DNA from: Acidobacteriota bacterium
GTDB taxonomy: Bacteria > Acidobacteriota > Thermoanaerobaculia > Thermoanaerobaculales > Thermoanaerobaculaceae
Length of the DNA: 64,000 bases
Direction of reading: 5' to 3'
NCBI GenBank assembly: GCA_016213675.1
Contig: JACQZW010000025.1
Coordinates: 84,508 to 148,507, forward strand
Part shown: positions 42,046 through 55,600 of the stretch, piece by piece
Layout of the letters: each line of letters starts with the position of its first letter
Position numbering within the stretch: position 1 is the first letter of the stretch
Notes under the pieces: generated by a model
What the model was told of the DNA's origin: nothing
Seen by the model: the letters and a program-made list of their open reading frames with translations, nothing else
The model's database searches: none
Translations under genes and position numbers: made by a program

Positions 42046-45000
42046 CTAAAAGACATTCCCGAAGCCGAAGTAGAGCTTGTACGAAGCGTCTCCCGGGCGC
42101 GGGTCGAAGGGGTAGGCGACGTCGAAGCGGAAGAGGCCGAGCGGTGTCGAGGCGCGCAGGCCGAGGCCCAGGGCGGTTGCGAGGTCGCGGCCGAACTCCG
42201 AGGTCTCGGCCCACACCTGCCCGGCGTCGACGAAGACGATCCCGGTGAGGTCGAGCGGCAGGGGCACGCGGAGCTCCTCGTTGATGACCAGGAGCGCCGC
42301 CCCGCCCACCGGCGTGACCAGCGTGCCGAGCTCCTCGACGGGGCCGAGGCCCTCGCTCGGGTAGCCGCGCACCGAGAACTCGCCGCCGGCGCGGAAGCGG
42401 GCGTCGGGGAGCAGCTCCTGGTCGAAGGAGTTGGCCAGCCCGACGCGCACCGACTGTGCCCAGGTCACCCGCCGCGACGCCAGGGAGAACGGCGTGAAGG
42501 TGTTGAGCTGGGCGAAGGCGCGGAGGTACTCGTAGTCGCTGCCGAGGAAGGTCGCGCTCCCCGACAGGTCGAGGGTCGCCATCCAGCCCCGCCACGTCAG
42601 TACCGGGTCGTCGCGGCGGTCGACGATCGCCTGGACGCCGACGTAGGGGTAAGAGATGCGCAGGTCGAAGGGGAAGAACGGGTCGGGCTCCTCCTCGTAC
42701 AGGTGGGTGTCGCGGTAGCGGCCGTAGATCCGCGCGGTGGCGTCGCGGCCGATGGGGCGGGAGAACTGGATGGCGGCCTCCTTGCGGTCGGTGACCAGGC
42801 CGCCCCACGACAGCTCGCGCCGGACGTCGCCGAATACCTCGGAGGTGATGCCCGTCCCGAGGACGTCCGGGGCGGCCAGGAAGACCCGGACGCCGGTCAG
42901 CTCGTGGAGGGTGTCGGTGGCCTCGTCCGGCGCCGGCTCGCTCCAGTTGCGCGTGTACAGGCCGCGCACGCCGAGGATCAGGGTGCGGCCGAAGAGGTTG
43001 CGGTCCGTGTAGTCGACCACTGCCCCGAGGCCCTGGTCGCTCTCCCACCGCACGCCGTAGGCGAGCGAGAACCGCGGCGCCTCGGTGGCGGTGAAGGTGA
43101 CCGCGGTCGTGCCGTCCGGGCGCTTCGTCGTGGTGACGCCGACCCCGGTGAGCACGCCGAGGTCGAGGAGGCGGCCGCGGGCGCGGCGGACCTCGCCGGG
43201 GTCGAACGGCTGCCCCGGTGCGAGGTCGGCGGCGCGGCGGGCCAGCGAGGCGCTCGTCCAGCGCATGCCGGCGAACTCGACGGCCGCGATCCGGGAGGCC
43301 GTGCCGGGCGCCACCACGAGCGTGACGGCGACCTCGTGCGGCCCGCTGTCGCGGAGTGAACCGCGCACGACGGCATCGCCGAACCCGCGCGCACGCAGCC
43401 GGTCCTCGAGCGTGAGGGTGGCGGCGGCGACGCGGTCGGCGCGGGCCGGCTCGCCCTCGCGCAGGCTCGTCGCGCCCAGGGCCCGGGCCGCCTCGTCCGG
43501 GCCGAGGCCGCTCACGGCGACCTCGCCGATCATCGTCCGCGTCCCCGGCTCGACCTGCACCGTGAGGCGCTCGCCGTCCTCGGCGAGAGCGCGGGACGCG
43601 ATCGCGGCGTCGCGCCAGCCCAGCGCCGCGAGCGTGGCCAGCGCGCGCCGGTCGGCGTCGGGCACGGCCGCGGCCAGCTCGGCCCGCTCCAACGGGGTGG
43701 GGAACCGCCTCGCGAGGAGCTGCCCCTCCTCCGCGGGCAGGCCGGTGAACTCGACCGTGGCGAGGGCGGCGCGGCGCCCACCGGTCGCCCGGATCGCGAC
43801 GGCCCGGTCGCTGGTCGCGTCGTCGGGACGCTCGCGGCGGACCTCGATCTCGACGTCGGGCTCGAGGAAGCCGACGGAGCGCAGCGCCCGCACGGTGGCG
43901 CGCCGCATCTCGTCGATCGACGCGGCCTCGTAGCCGTCGGTCCGGTAGAGGCCGGTGATCACGCCCCTGAGCCCCTTCGGCGGGCGGTCGCCGACGAAGT
44001 CGAACGTCGCGCGGGGGCCGGGCACGACGGCGACGACGAGGTCCACCCGCTCCGACTTGCGCGTCGAGGGCCGCGCCCAGACGCGCACCTCGGCGTCGGG
44101 GAAGCCGCGGTCGCGCAGCGTCTGGGCCAGCTCCACCTCGAGGTCGAAGGGGAGGTCGGCCGTGACCGGGTCGCCGCGCCGCACCCGGGCGGCACGGCGC
44201 AGCGCCTTTCGCGGCGCCTGCTCGGGGGCGTCGATCACCAGCTTGTCGAGTCGCGGCGAGGTTTCGGTCGCCTGGCGTGGTCCGCCGAACACGAGGCTCT
44301 GCTGCACGGTGACGCCCTGGCCGCCGGTGTCGTTGGTGAACACCTGGGCGGTGAGCGTCGGCAGCCGGTCGAGCCCGTGCAGGCCGAGCAGGTAGGTCTG
44401 CCGCTGGGCGTTGCGGAGGTCGAGGGAGACGGCGAACGACACGTACCGGCTGAGGCTCTGCTCGACGGTCAGACGGGCCGACGGGTCGGTCTCGCCGAAG
44501 ACCAGCAGCGGCCTCACCGAGATCCGCCCGAGGCCGAGCGAGGAGGCCAGGCGCTCGCCGAGGTAGCCGAGGGCCCCGGCCGAGACCGCGCCGGCGGCGC
44601 GATCCTTGAGCGCCTCGGGCTCGAGCGCGCCCGACAGCAGGGCCGCCGAGGCCGGAGGTTGGCCGATGCTCGGGTCCTCCATCGAGGTCGTCGTCTCGAT
44701 GTCGAGGACGGGGTCGTTGACCGGGTCGCCGGTGAAGCGGGCGACGGCGCGGTCGAGCCGCACGGTCTGCCCGTAGGCGTACACGAGACCGCCCCGATCC
44801 ACCTCGATCTCGCCCCGGATCACCGGGTTCCAGGCCGTCCCGCCGATCGTCAGGCGGTCCCAGGTCGCGCGCAGGTCGGCGAGGTTGTTCTTCACCCGGA
44901 CGCCCTGCAGGGTGTCCACCGAGACGTCGAGGTCGATGGTGTCGAGGAAGCCCGACTCGGTCCCGGTCGACGGCGTGGGGCTGAGGAAGCGGGGGAGGAA

Positions 45001-47808
45001 CTCGCGCTCGAGGTCGATGTCGCGGTCGAGCACGCCGCGCTCGACCGTGAGGGTGCCGACCAGGCTGCCGCGCCTGGTCGCGGGCAGCGTCAGGGAGAAG
45101 CCGCCGGAGAGGACCGTGCGCAGGCCGTAGTCGAGGCGGTAGCGGACCGCGTCGAGGAGGAGCTCGGCGGTGACCGTGCCGTCGGCGGCGCGGCGGCCGG
45201 TCACCTCGGCGCGCCCGCCGTGGAGCCGGAAGGTGCCGCTCTCGAGCACCGCGTCGCCGCCGGCCAGGCGGGCGACGAAGCGCGGCTCCTCGATCCGGGT
45301 CGTGTACGGCGTGGGCCAGAACAGGCTGGCGCCGTCGCCCGAGATGCGCAGCTCGCCGGTCGGCGCCTGCGGCGTGCCGGAGGCGGCGAGGTCGAACGCC
45401 AGGTTGCCGCGTGCCTGGCCGCCGGCGAGGAACGGCTCGAGGAGCGCAGCAGGCAGGGCGCCCCGGGCGGTCGCTTCGAAGCGGCCGACCAGCGCGGCCG
45501 GGTCGTCGGTGGCCGGGTCCCAGCGCGCGGCCAGGTCGGCGGAGGCCGCGAGGTCGATGCCGACGCCGTCGGCCGCGAGGCGGACCGGCTCGATCGCCAC
45601 CCGCCGGCCCCCGATCACGAGCCGCACCGGCCCGCCCGCGACCACCTCGTGGCCCGGCAGCTCGGCGCGCAGGTGCTGCAGCTCGACGAACCCGACCGCC
45701 GCCGTGAGGTCGTCGAGGTCGACCCACAGCTCGCCCGCGGCCGAGGCGCGGACGCGCTCCTCGCGGTCGCCCAGGCCGAGCGCGGGGCGTAGCGTGCAGG
45801 AGTCGAGCTCCGGCACGGCGAACCTGGCGTGGACCGGGCCGTCGGCCCGCACGACCGGCGCGTCGCGCAACGCCTCGGCCAGCGTGGGGACGGCGGCGAG
45901 CGCCCCGAGAGGGACGTCGACGTCGGCGGCCACCGGACCGGCGACGGTGTCCGCCCCACCCCGGACGGAGAGCACGCCGTCCCGGAGGACGAGCGTCGCG
46001 TCGGCAGCGGCCAGCTCGGGAACGGGCCGCTCGACGTGGACGTCGAACACGGCGTCGCGCAGCGGCAGCGCCAGGTGCGCGCGGCCCCGGGCCGTGAGTC
46101 GCCGCTCGCCCTGGGACACCGCGAGCTCGTGGACGTCGAGGGTGCGGCCGTCGGTCGAGGCGTGGAGGTGGAGCGTGTCGATGGCGGGAAGGTCGGGCGC
46201 CGCGACGAGGTTCGTGCCGTCGACCGTGGCCTCGGCGCGCCAGGCCTTCGGCGAACCGGCGGCGGTCGCGGTGCCGGAGACGGTCCCGGCGAGGCCGGGC
46301 CGCAGCGTGCCGAGGCGCAGCGACTCGAAGGTGACGGTGGCCTCGCCGCGGCGGGTCAGCGGCTCGCCCCGCGCCTCGACGGTCACCCGCGCGCCGGCCT
46401 CGGGACGCCACGCCGCGCGGGCCGTCGCGACCGGGCGGTCCAGCGGCCCGTTCGCCTCGACGGTCGCCTCGAGGGTGCCGATGAGTGGCCAGCTCGGATC
46501 GGCCGGCGGCACCAGGCCCGGGAACAGGTTGCGCAGCTCGCCGTACGTCGCGGCGAGGTCGGGCGAGGCGAGCTCGAGCCGGCTCCGGCGCAGGGCGATG
46601 GTCCGCGAGCCGCCCGCCTCGCGGAGCTCGACGACACCGTCGAGGTGGCGGGTGCCGGGGGAGTCGGGCAGGAGGTCCGCGACGACCTCGACCGCGGTCG
46701 CGGCGCCGCCGCGCTCCTCGTGGGGCGGCACGGTCGCGACGAGCGTCCCGAGCCGGATCCCCTCCCGCCGCCAGGTCGCCGCCAGGGTCCCGCTCGCCGC
46801 GTCGATCGTGGGCCCGGGGAGGACGACGTCGGCTGTCGCGTCGACCGTGCTCCCGGCCAGGTTGAGCCTGTCGAACAGCGCCGCGTCGACCCACGGGCGG
46901 GCCGCCTCGGCGGCGACGCCGATCGCCTCGGCCGCGACGTGGCCGGTGAGCGCCGGCCAGGCGACCTGCCCGCTGGCCGCGACCCGGCCGCCCGCGTGCA
47001 GCTCGGGCGCGACCGCATCGGGCTCGACGGCCAGCTCGAAGGCCACCCCGAACGCCGGCGCGTCGCCCAGCCGGCCCTCGCCGGAGAGACGCACGTCCAC
47101 GCCGTCCCCCCTGATCGCCAGCGACGAGACCGTGACCTCCTCGCCGGCCACGGTTGCGGCCGCGGTGACCGTGAGCCGCACCGGCGGCTGCTGCGGCTTG
47201 GTCGCCTCGAAGGTGGCGCCGAGCAGCTCGACGACAGCGCGGTCGTCGCGGTACGAGCCGCGCGCCCCGAGGTCCGTCACGGTCCAGCCGCTCACCCATG
47301 GGGCCAGCCGGGCGGGGACGGCGCCGTTGACGACGGATCCGCCGGTCAGGCGGGCTTCCAGCACGTCGACGCGGCGCCCGGGCCCGGTCGCCGGACCCGG
47401 TGCGGTATTCAGCGTCGGGATCGGCGCGCCGAGGTCGATCCGGGGCGCCTCGACGAGCACCGACCGAGCCACGATCGTGTCGCGCCGCAGCGAGGCCACG
47501 TCGACCTCGGCGCGGAGGTGCTCGACGGTGAGGAACGGCGCCGCCCCGGGCGCGCCCACGGTCAGGCCGTGGACGTCGAGGGTGCCGCGGCGCGCGTCGA
47601 GCGAGAAGTCCCGAGCCGTGACGTGCACTCCGAAGCGCGACTCGGCCTCGGCGGTGACCCGGTGGAGTAGCCGCTGGCGGACCGCGGCCGAGCGCAGCGC
47701 GAGCACGCCACCGCCCACCAGCAGCAGCGGCAGGAGCAGGAGCACCGCGGCCGCGACGGCGAGCCGGCGCTTCCGGCGGCGCGTGGGCCTTTCGGGCGTC
47801 GCACTCAT
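42046..47808 (-). CDS. Single-chain TamB-TamA fusion (DUF490 plus POTRA/Omp85 barrel)
   Basis: A 1920-residue envelope protein. Residues 15-38 form a membrane anchor, followed by a long AsmA/TamB-like beta region (about 45-1180) ending in a DUF490-type TamB domain (GGLVYAYGQTVRLDRAVARF, FTGDPVNDPVLDIETTT). From about 1190 POTRA-like repeats follow (DKLVIDAPEQAPRKALRRAA, VEIEVRRERPDDATSDRAV). From about 1550 there is an Omp85 barrel with the lid-loop motif RGYPSEG near 1812 and an aromatic C-terminus (LYFGFGNVF). TamA and TamB are normally separate proteins that deliver lipids or outer-membrane proteins. Divergent from ahcY. The frame is uninterrupted; the ATG at 47808 is the natural start. 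Confidence 0.88.
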   Translation of the reverse strand: MSATPERPTRRRKRRLAVAAAVLLLLPLLLVGGGVLALRSAAVRQRLLHRVTAEAESRFGVHVTARDFSLDARRGTLDVHGLTVGAPGAAPFLTVEHLRAEVDVASLRRDTIVARSVLVEAPRIDLGAPIPTLNTAPGPATGPGRRVDVLEARLTGGSVVNGAVPARLAPWVSGWTVTDLGARGSYRDDRAVVELLGATFEATKPQQPPVRLTVTAAATVAGEEVTVSSLAIRGDGVDVRLSGEGRLGDAPAFGVAFELAVEPDAVAPELHAGGRVAASGQVAWPALTGHVAAEAIGVAAEAARPWVDAALFDRLNLAGSTVDATADVVLPGPTIDAASGTLAATWRREGIRLGTLVATVPPHEERGGAATAVEVVADLLPDSPGTRHLDGVVELREAGGSRTIALRRSRLELASPDLAATYGELRNLFPGLVPPADPSWPLIGTLEATVEANGPLDRPVATARAAWRPEAGARVTVEARGEPLTRRGEATVTFESLRLGTLRPGLAGTVSGTATAAGSPKAWRAEATVDGTNLVAAPDLPAIDTLHLHASTDGRTLDVHELAVSQGERRLTARGRAHLALPLRDAVFDVHVERPVPELAAADATLVLRDGVLSVRGGADTVAGPVAADVDVPLGALAAVPTLAEALRDAPVVRADGPVHARFAVPELDSCTLRPALGLGDREERVRASAAGELWVDLDDLTAAVGFVELQHLRAELPGHEVVAGGPVRLVIGGRRVAIEPVRLAADGVGIDLAASADLAARWDPATDDPAALVGRFEATARGALPAALLEPFLAGGQARGNLAFDLAASGTPQAPTGELRISGDGASLFWPTPYTTRIEEPRFVARLAGGDAVLESGTFRLHGGRAEVTGRRAADGTVTAELLLDAVRYRLDYGLRTVLSGGFSLTLPATRRGSLVGTLTVERGVLDRDIDLEREFLPRFLSPTPSTGTESGFLDTIDLDVSVDTLQGVRVKNNLADLRATWDRLTIGGTAWNPVIRGEIEVDRGGLVYAYGQTVRLDRAVARFTGDPVNDPVLDIETTTSMEDPSIGQPPASAALLSGALEPEALKDRAAGAVSAGALGYLGERLASSLGLGRISVRPLLVFGETDPSARLTVEQSLSRYVSFAVSLDLRNAQRQTYLLGLHGLDRLPTLTAQVFTNDTGGQGVTVQQSLVFGGPRQATETSPRLDKLVIDAPEQAPRKALRRAARVRRGDPVTADLPFDLEVELAQTLRDRGFPDAEVRVWARPSTRKSERVDLVVAVVPGPRATFDFVGDRPPKGLRGVITGLYRTDGYEAASIDEMRRATVRALRSVGFLEPDVEIEVRRERPDDATSDRAVAIRATGGRRAALATVEFTGLPAEEGQLLARRFPTPLERAELAAAVPDADRRALATLAALGWRDAAIASRALAEDGERLTVQVEPGTRTMIGEVAVSGLGPDEAARALGATSLREGEPARADRVAAATLTLEDRLRARGFGDAVVRGSLRDSGPHEVAVTLVVAPGTASRIAAVEFAGMRWTSASLARRAADLAPGQPFDPGEVRRARGRLLDLGVLTGVGVTTTKRPDGTTAVTFTATEAPRFSLAYGVRWESDQGLGAVVDYTDRNLFGRTLILGVRGLYTRNWSEPAPDEATDTLHELTGVRVFLAAPDVLGTGITSEVFGDVRRELSWGGLVTDRKEAAIQFSRPIGRDATARIYGRYRDTHLYEEEPDPFFPFDLRISYPYVGVQAIVDRRDDPVLTWRGWMATLDLSGSATFLGSDYEYLRAFAQLNTFTPFSLASRRVTWAQSVRVGLANSFDQELLPDARFRAGGEFSVRGYPSEGLGPVEELGTLVTPVGGAALLVINEELRVPLPLDLTGIVFVDAGQVWAETSEFGRDLATALGLGLRASTPLGLFRFDVAYPFDPRPGDASYKLYFGFGNVF

Positions 47809-47826
47809 GGTTCGATCCGATGATAG

Positions 47827-49245
<1,419 letters not shown>

Positions 49246-49280
49246 TCCGCGGCGCCGACGCTGTACGCTCACGCCGATCC

Positions 49281-49309
49281 CGAGGGCGCGCGAGATTCGC
49301 GCGCCCTCG
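49281..49309 (+). terminator. Rho-independent terminator of ahcY
   Basis: A 13-bp stem CGAGGGCGCGCGA / TCGCGCGCCCTCG with a 3-nt loop, followed by CTGTTTCTC, 36 nt after the stop codon. Confidence 0.85.
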
Positions 49310-49604
49310 CTGTTTCTCGGCTGGACACCCCGGGCGCCCAATCCGGCACGCGGCCTGTCGCGGGAGTCAGCGTGAGGAAACCGTGATCTTCCTGCAAGAT
49401 GATAAGATCTGCGTCATGCAACTAGGTCGTCGGTACATGCGATGGTCGACCGCTGGCGCGGAGCTGGCGACGCGCGAGGCCGCGTGCCCGGGGGGGCGCG
49501 ACGAGCGGGCGACCGATGGGTCGTCCCGGACGTGACGGATCGGGTCGCTCGGCAGCAGTCATTGCTTCAGGCGTAGTGGGAACGACGACGAATCGAGGTC
49601 GGGC
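49310..49604 (+). other. Upstream region of the giant VCBS gene
   Basis: No gene or known riboswitch is visible. A short AT-rich patch has GATCTTCCTGCAAGATG followed by ATAAGATC (about 49384-49408), which contains inverted repeats ATCTT/AAGAT and could be a promoter or operator. The rest is GC-rich. Confidence 0.35.
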
Positions 49605-52600
49605 ATGATGGCAACTCCACGTTGGCGAACCCTGGTCGCAGTGCTGGCGCTGTCCGGCCTGGCCGTTCCCGCGCGTGGGCAGGACGCCATGGCGCCCGCG
49701 AGCCCGGGCGCGACCTTCGTGGACATCGGGGCGGCGCTCGTGGGCGTGGTCGGCAGCATCGACTGGGGCGACTACGACAACGACGGTGATCTCGACATTG
49801 CCATCGCTGGAGTCACCAGTTCGGCGTACGTGGCGAGGATCTACCGAAACGACGGGAAGGGCGCATTCTCGGACATCGGGGCGCCGCTGCTCTCTGGCTA
49901 TGGCGCCGCGCTTGCGTGGGGCGACCTCGACCGAGACGGTGATCTGGACCTCGCACTTGCGACCAGAATGGGATCGAAGCTGTATCGAAACAACGGGAAC
50001 GACAGTTTCGAGGACACCGGTTTCTCATTGCCCCAATCCGCTCGCGGATCGGTCGCGTGGGGCGACTGCGAGAACGACGGTGACCTCGACCTCTTGCTCG
50101 CCGGTGCGGATTCGGATGGGATCACTGGCGCCGTGGTGTACCGCAACGAAGGTGCCGCTGGTTTCTTGGCGACAACGCCTGTCGTGAGCGGACTTGAGGT
50201 CTGGTATGCAGAGTGGGGCGACGACGACGACGACGGGGACCTCGACGTCTGCCTCACCGGTTGGACTGGATCAGCGTCGGTCACGCGACTGTTTCGCAAC
50301 GAGGGACGCTGCGAGTTCGAGGCCGCAGGGGACCTGCCGGCGGAGGCCGTGGGTGGGGTATCTACCTGGGTGGACTTCGACAACGACGGGGATCTCGACC
50401 TCTTGGCCAACGCGACCGGCGTGTCCGGAACGAGCGCGACGATGTTCAGGAACGACGGCCACGGCGGGTTCGTCGGCTCGGGTGTGGCCCTCGCAGGGAT
50501 CAGCGCTGGCGGAGCGGCCTGGGGCGACGCCGACAACGACGGCGACGCCGACCTCGCGCTCGTGGGCCGGAGCGGTTCCAGCAACATCATCGAGGTTTTC
50601 CGCAACGACGGCGGGTCGTTTGTCGATCTGGACGCGGGCCTCGCCGGACTGAGCTCCGGGAAGGTCGCGTGGGGCGACTCCGACGCCGACGGGGACCTCG
50701 ACCTCTTGTTGGCCGGCTACGGTGCAGGAGGGTACGTAACGAAGCTCTACCGGAACGACGGGACTTTCCCCAATGGTGTTCCTGAGGCGCCTGCGGATCT
50801 GTCGGCGCCCAAGTTGGCTGGACGGGCGGACCTCGGCTGGCTCGCCGCCAGCGACCCGGAGACCCCCGCAGACGGCCTGACCTACAGCATCAGGGTCGGC
50901 ACGACGCCAGGGGGTGTCGACATCGTCTCCCCGATGGCCTCGACGGTGGACGGCAGCCGTCGGCTCGCCGCCATGGGAAACGCCCAACATGGAACCTCGG
51001 CGTTCGTCAAGCCGCTGCCTCCTGGGAGCTACTACTGGAGCGTGCAAGCCGTCGACACGGCCTTTGCGGGCTCGCCGTTCGCCGTGGAGGGTGTTGTCGA
51101 GGTCTGCTCCGTCGGGATCGACCCGAGCTTCCGCACCTTTCCCCACGACGGTGGCACGCTCACGGTGACTGTGAGCGCTGAACCCGACTGCACCTGGACC
51201 GTGGGTGCTGCGCCCGACTGGATCCAGGTCCTCTCAGGCATGACGGGAGCCGGTCCTGGAACCGTCACCATCTCAGTCTCGCCCAACGCCGGGCCAGCGA
51301 GAAGCTATGCCATCGACATCGGTGGGCAGGCGCTGACCGTCTCTCAGGAGCAGATCTTCACGGAGATCGGGGCGGACCTCCTGGGCGTCTGGTCAGGCAT
51401 GGGTTCGTGGGGAGACTACGACAACGACGGCGATCTCGACGTGTTCCTGTTCGGCTGCCACGACTGCTGGACGGGTGGGTCGTACGAACACTACTCGAAG
51501 CTCTACCGCAACGATGGCGGTGGTGTCTTCACCGATAGCGGAGCGAGCCTGGTCGGCGTAACGAGAGGCGCCACGGCCTGGGGTGACCTCGACGCCGATG
51601 GTGATCTGGACCTCGTGTTGGTCGGGGACAACTCGTCCTGGCCCCACCCGGGCTTTGCGGCCGTCTACAGGAACGACGGAGGTGGCGCCTTTGTCGACAC
51701 CGGGGCCGACCTCATCGATGTTGTCAATGCCTCCGCCTCTTTGGGGGACCACGACAACGATGGCGACCTCGACCTCCTGATCACGGGCAGGGACGGATCG
51801 ATCCCCGGTTCGGTGACCAGGCTCTATCGCAACGATGGCGGCCTCACGTTTTCCGAGGTGAGCGTCGAGATCATCGGAGTCAGTGACGGGAGCACGGACT
51901 GGGGGGACTTCGACAATGACGGGGACCTCGACCTGGCCCTGATTGGACAAGCCACCGAACGAGTGTCGAAGGTGTACCGGAACGACGGCGGAGGCGCGTT
52001 CTCGGATCTCGGTACTGACCTCGTGGGTGTCTCGTCGGGCTCGGTTGCTTGGGGCGACTACGACAGCGACGGCGACCTCGACCTACTTGTCGCGGGCTAC
52101 ACGTACATCGCGGCCATAGGGGGGCTCTCCGTCACGAAGGTCTACAGGAACGAGGGAGGTGGCACCTTCACGGAAGCCAACGCCGAGTTGGTGGGCGTGC
52201 ACAACGGTTCGGCAGAGTGGTGTGACCTCGACAATGACGGAAACCTGGACGCACTCGTGACCGGGTACTCCTACTCGGCTGCGGTCGGGGGCGGTGAGGT
52301 TCTCACGAGAGTCCACCTGGGCGACGGCGCCGGGGGATTCGTCGAGACCGATCCTGGCATTGCCGGCATCAGCGAAGGGAACGCCACGTGCGGGGACTAC
52401 GACAACGACGGCGACCTCGATGTCCTCACGGTCGGACGCACGACACCCGGTCTCGGCCCGACATCCAGGATCTACCGCAACAACGGGACCACCGCCCCGA
52501 ATGTGGCCCCCACCACGCCCGCGGGTCTGGATGCGGTAGGCGGGGCAGGCCATGTCGTCCTCCAGTGGGATCCGTCCTCCGATCCGGCCACCCCGAGCCC

Positions 52601-55600
52601 GGGGCTCACCTACAACCTTCGCGTCGGCACGACTCCGGGTGGCTACGATGTGGCCGCACCGATGGCCTCGCTCGCAGATGGCTGGCGCAGACTGCCCAAG
52701 CGGGGCAGCATCGGTCCTGGGACGACAGCACTCCTCACTTCGCTGGAACCGGGCACGTACTACTGGAGCGTGCAGGCGATCGACACGGGGTTCGCGGGGT
52801 CACTGTTCGCGGGCGAGGGGACGTTCTCGACGTGCGAGGCAACGATCGACCCGCCGGCCGCCACGATCGGTGCGGCAGGCGGCAACGGCACGGTAGGGGT
52901 TTCGAGCAGTGCGGAATGTGCTTGGCTCGCAATCAGCCAGGTTCCCTGGGTCTCCATCGTCGCAGGAACGAGCGGCAGTGGTGAGGGCACTGTCGAGTAC
53001 TCGGTGGCGGTGAACCCAGGCCCGGCCAGGACTGGGACCATCCTCGTTGCCGGCCGGATCCACACGGTCACGCAGGAGTCGGGTTGTACCTACACCCTTG
53101 ACCCGCCAGATGCACAGTTCCCACAGCGCGGCGGTGACGGGTCCTTTGCAGTCACGACCCATCCGACGTGCGAATGGTCTGCGAGCACGGCAGTGCGATG
53201 GATGTCGGTGACGGGCGGAACGAGCGGAAAGGGGAACGGGATCGTCCAGTACCTCGTCGACCCCAATTGGGGCAGCTCGCGAATCGGGACGATCACCGTC
53301 GGAGTTGCGGCGCACACCGTGGAGCAGGACCGAGCTTTGTTCAAAGACACCGAGACACCTCTGATAAGCGGCTCGATCGGCAGCGTCGCGTGGGGAGACT
53401 ACGACTCCGACGGCGACCTCGACCTCCTCCTCACTGGCGGAACGGCATCGGGCTATGTGACAAAGCTCTACCGCAACGCTGGGGGCACCCTCTCGGATAC
53501 GTTCATCGCCCTGCCTGGGGTGAGCGAGGGGGCAGCCGATTGGGGTGACTACGACAACGATGGGGACCTCGACCTCGTCCTTGGCGGGTTGAGCATGTCG
53601 GGATGGGTCACGGTCATCTGTCGGAACGATGGCCTTGGTGCGTTCACCGACATCGGGGCAGGCCTTGTCGGTATCGAGTACGGCTCGGCAAAGTGGGGTG
53701 ACTACGACAACGATGGCGACCTTGACGTACTGATCTCGGGTTACCGCTATGACACGGCAACCACGAGCCTCTACCGAAACCAAGGCGCCGGCCTGTTTGT
53801 CGAGGTGCAGGCCGGTCTGCCCCCGTTGGTCTATAGCTCCACGGCCTGGGGCGACCTTGACAACGATGGCGATCTCGACCTTCTGCTGAGCGGCTGGGGC
53901 GCCTCCGGTGCGGTCGCCGAAGTTCGACGGAACGACGGCGGCGGGACGTTCGTCAACGTTCCGGCAGGCCTGGCTGGAAGCTACTGGGGGTCGGTCAGTT
54001 GGGGTGACTTCGACAATGACGGCGACCTCGACATCCTGCAGACGGGTCAGGGCTCTGGAGACGCCATTTCTAGGATCTACCGAAACGACGTGGGCGGGGT
54101 CTTCACCGATGTCGCTGCTGGCCTGGTTGGGGTCCAAGGGTCGAGTGCTTGGGGTGACTACGACAACGACGGGGACTTGGACGTTGCCCTCACCGGGTAC
54201 TCATACCAATTGGGCCGTCGTGTCACGCGGCTCTACCGCAACGACCAGGGGGGGAGGTTCACCGATGTCGGACACGACTTCCCCGGCGACCCTTACCGTC
54301 TTGCCTGGGCCGACTATGACAACGATGGAGACCTCGACCTCCTCGTCGCTGGCCAGACAACCGCGCTGTATCGAAACGACTTCGGTGTCACGAATACAGT
54401 GCCTGCCGCGCCTTCAGCGCTCTGGGCCGATGCGAGTGCGGGGCAGATGTCGCTGTCGTGGCTGCCGTCGATCGACGCGGAGACGCCGGGCCCCGGCTTG
54501 ACCTACAACCTGCGCGTCTCGACGACGCCTGGCGGGGTGAACATCCTCTCGCCGATGGCGTCGGTCGACACGGGTTCGCGGCGCGTCTCGCAGATGGGGA
54601 ACGCCAACCACGGCACCAGCGCTGTCCTCACCCTGCTGGCGCCAGGTACTTACTACTGGAGCGTCCAGGCCATCGACACCGCGTTTGCCGGCTCTCCGTT
54701 CTCCGCCGAAGGGACGGTCTCGGTCTGCGGTGCCTCGATCGACCCGTCGGCGCAGAGCGTCCCTTCGGGCGGTGGCGCCGCGCTCGTCTCGGTGACGGCT
54801 GCCGCCGAGTGTTCGTGGAGTGTAGCGAGCCATGTGGGCTGGATCGGCGTCACGGCTGGGGCCACCGGAGCCGGAAACGGGAGCGTCGAGCTGTCTGTCG
54901 CGGCCAACGTCGGACCGGCGCGGAGCGGGACGCTCACGATCGCGGGACGCGAGGCAACGATTCACCAGGCTTCGGGCTGCACCTACTCGATGGATCCGGT
55001 GACCGCGACAGCCCCGGTGCGAGGGGGAACCGGGACCGTTCAGGTCACGACGACCTCAGGCTGCGCCTGGACGGCAGTGAGTAACGATGCCTGGCTGACG
55101 GTCGTGAGTGGCACAGGTGGATCAGGCAACGGCGTCGTTGAGTATGCTGCTGGCGTCAACACCGCCGCGAGCCCGAGGATCGGAACGATCACGATCGCCG
55201 GGCTGACCTTCACGCTGAGCCAGGCCGGGGGCCGATTCGAGGACGTCGGAGGGGTCTTTGCCGACATCAGCGCGGGCCAGGTTGCATGGGGTGACTATGA
55301 CGCCGACGGAGACCTCGATCTCGTCGTCGCTGGCTTGGCGGGTGGCGCACTTCCCGTGACGAGGGTCTACCGCAATGACGGTGACACCGTGTTCACAGAC
55401 GTGGGCGCTGAGCTGGTTGGCCTGGGGAACAGCTCGGTGGCCTGGGGCGACTACGACAACGATGGCGACCTCGACCTCCTCGTCGCAGGGAACGCCGCCA
55501 GCGCGTACCAACTGCTGTCGCACGTCTACCGGAACGACGGCAGCGGCATGTTCACCGAGATCGGTGCCGGGCTGGTTGGGGCGGCCAGCAGTTCCGTTGC

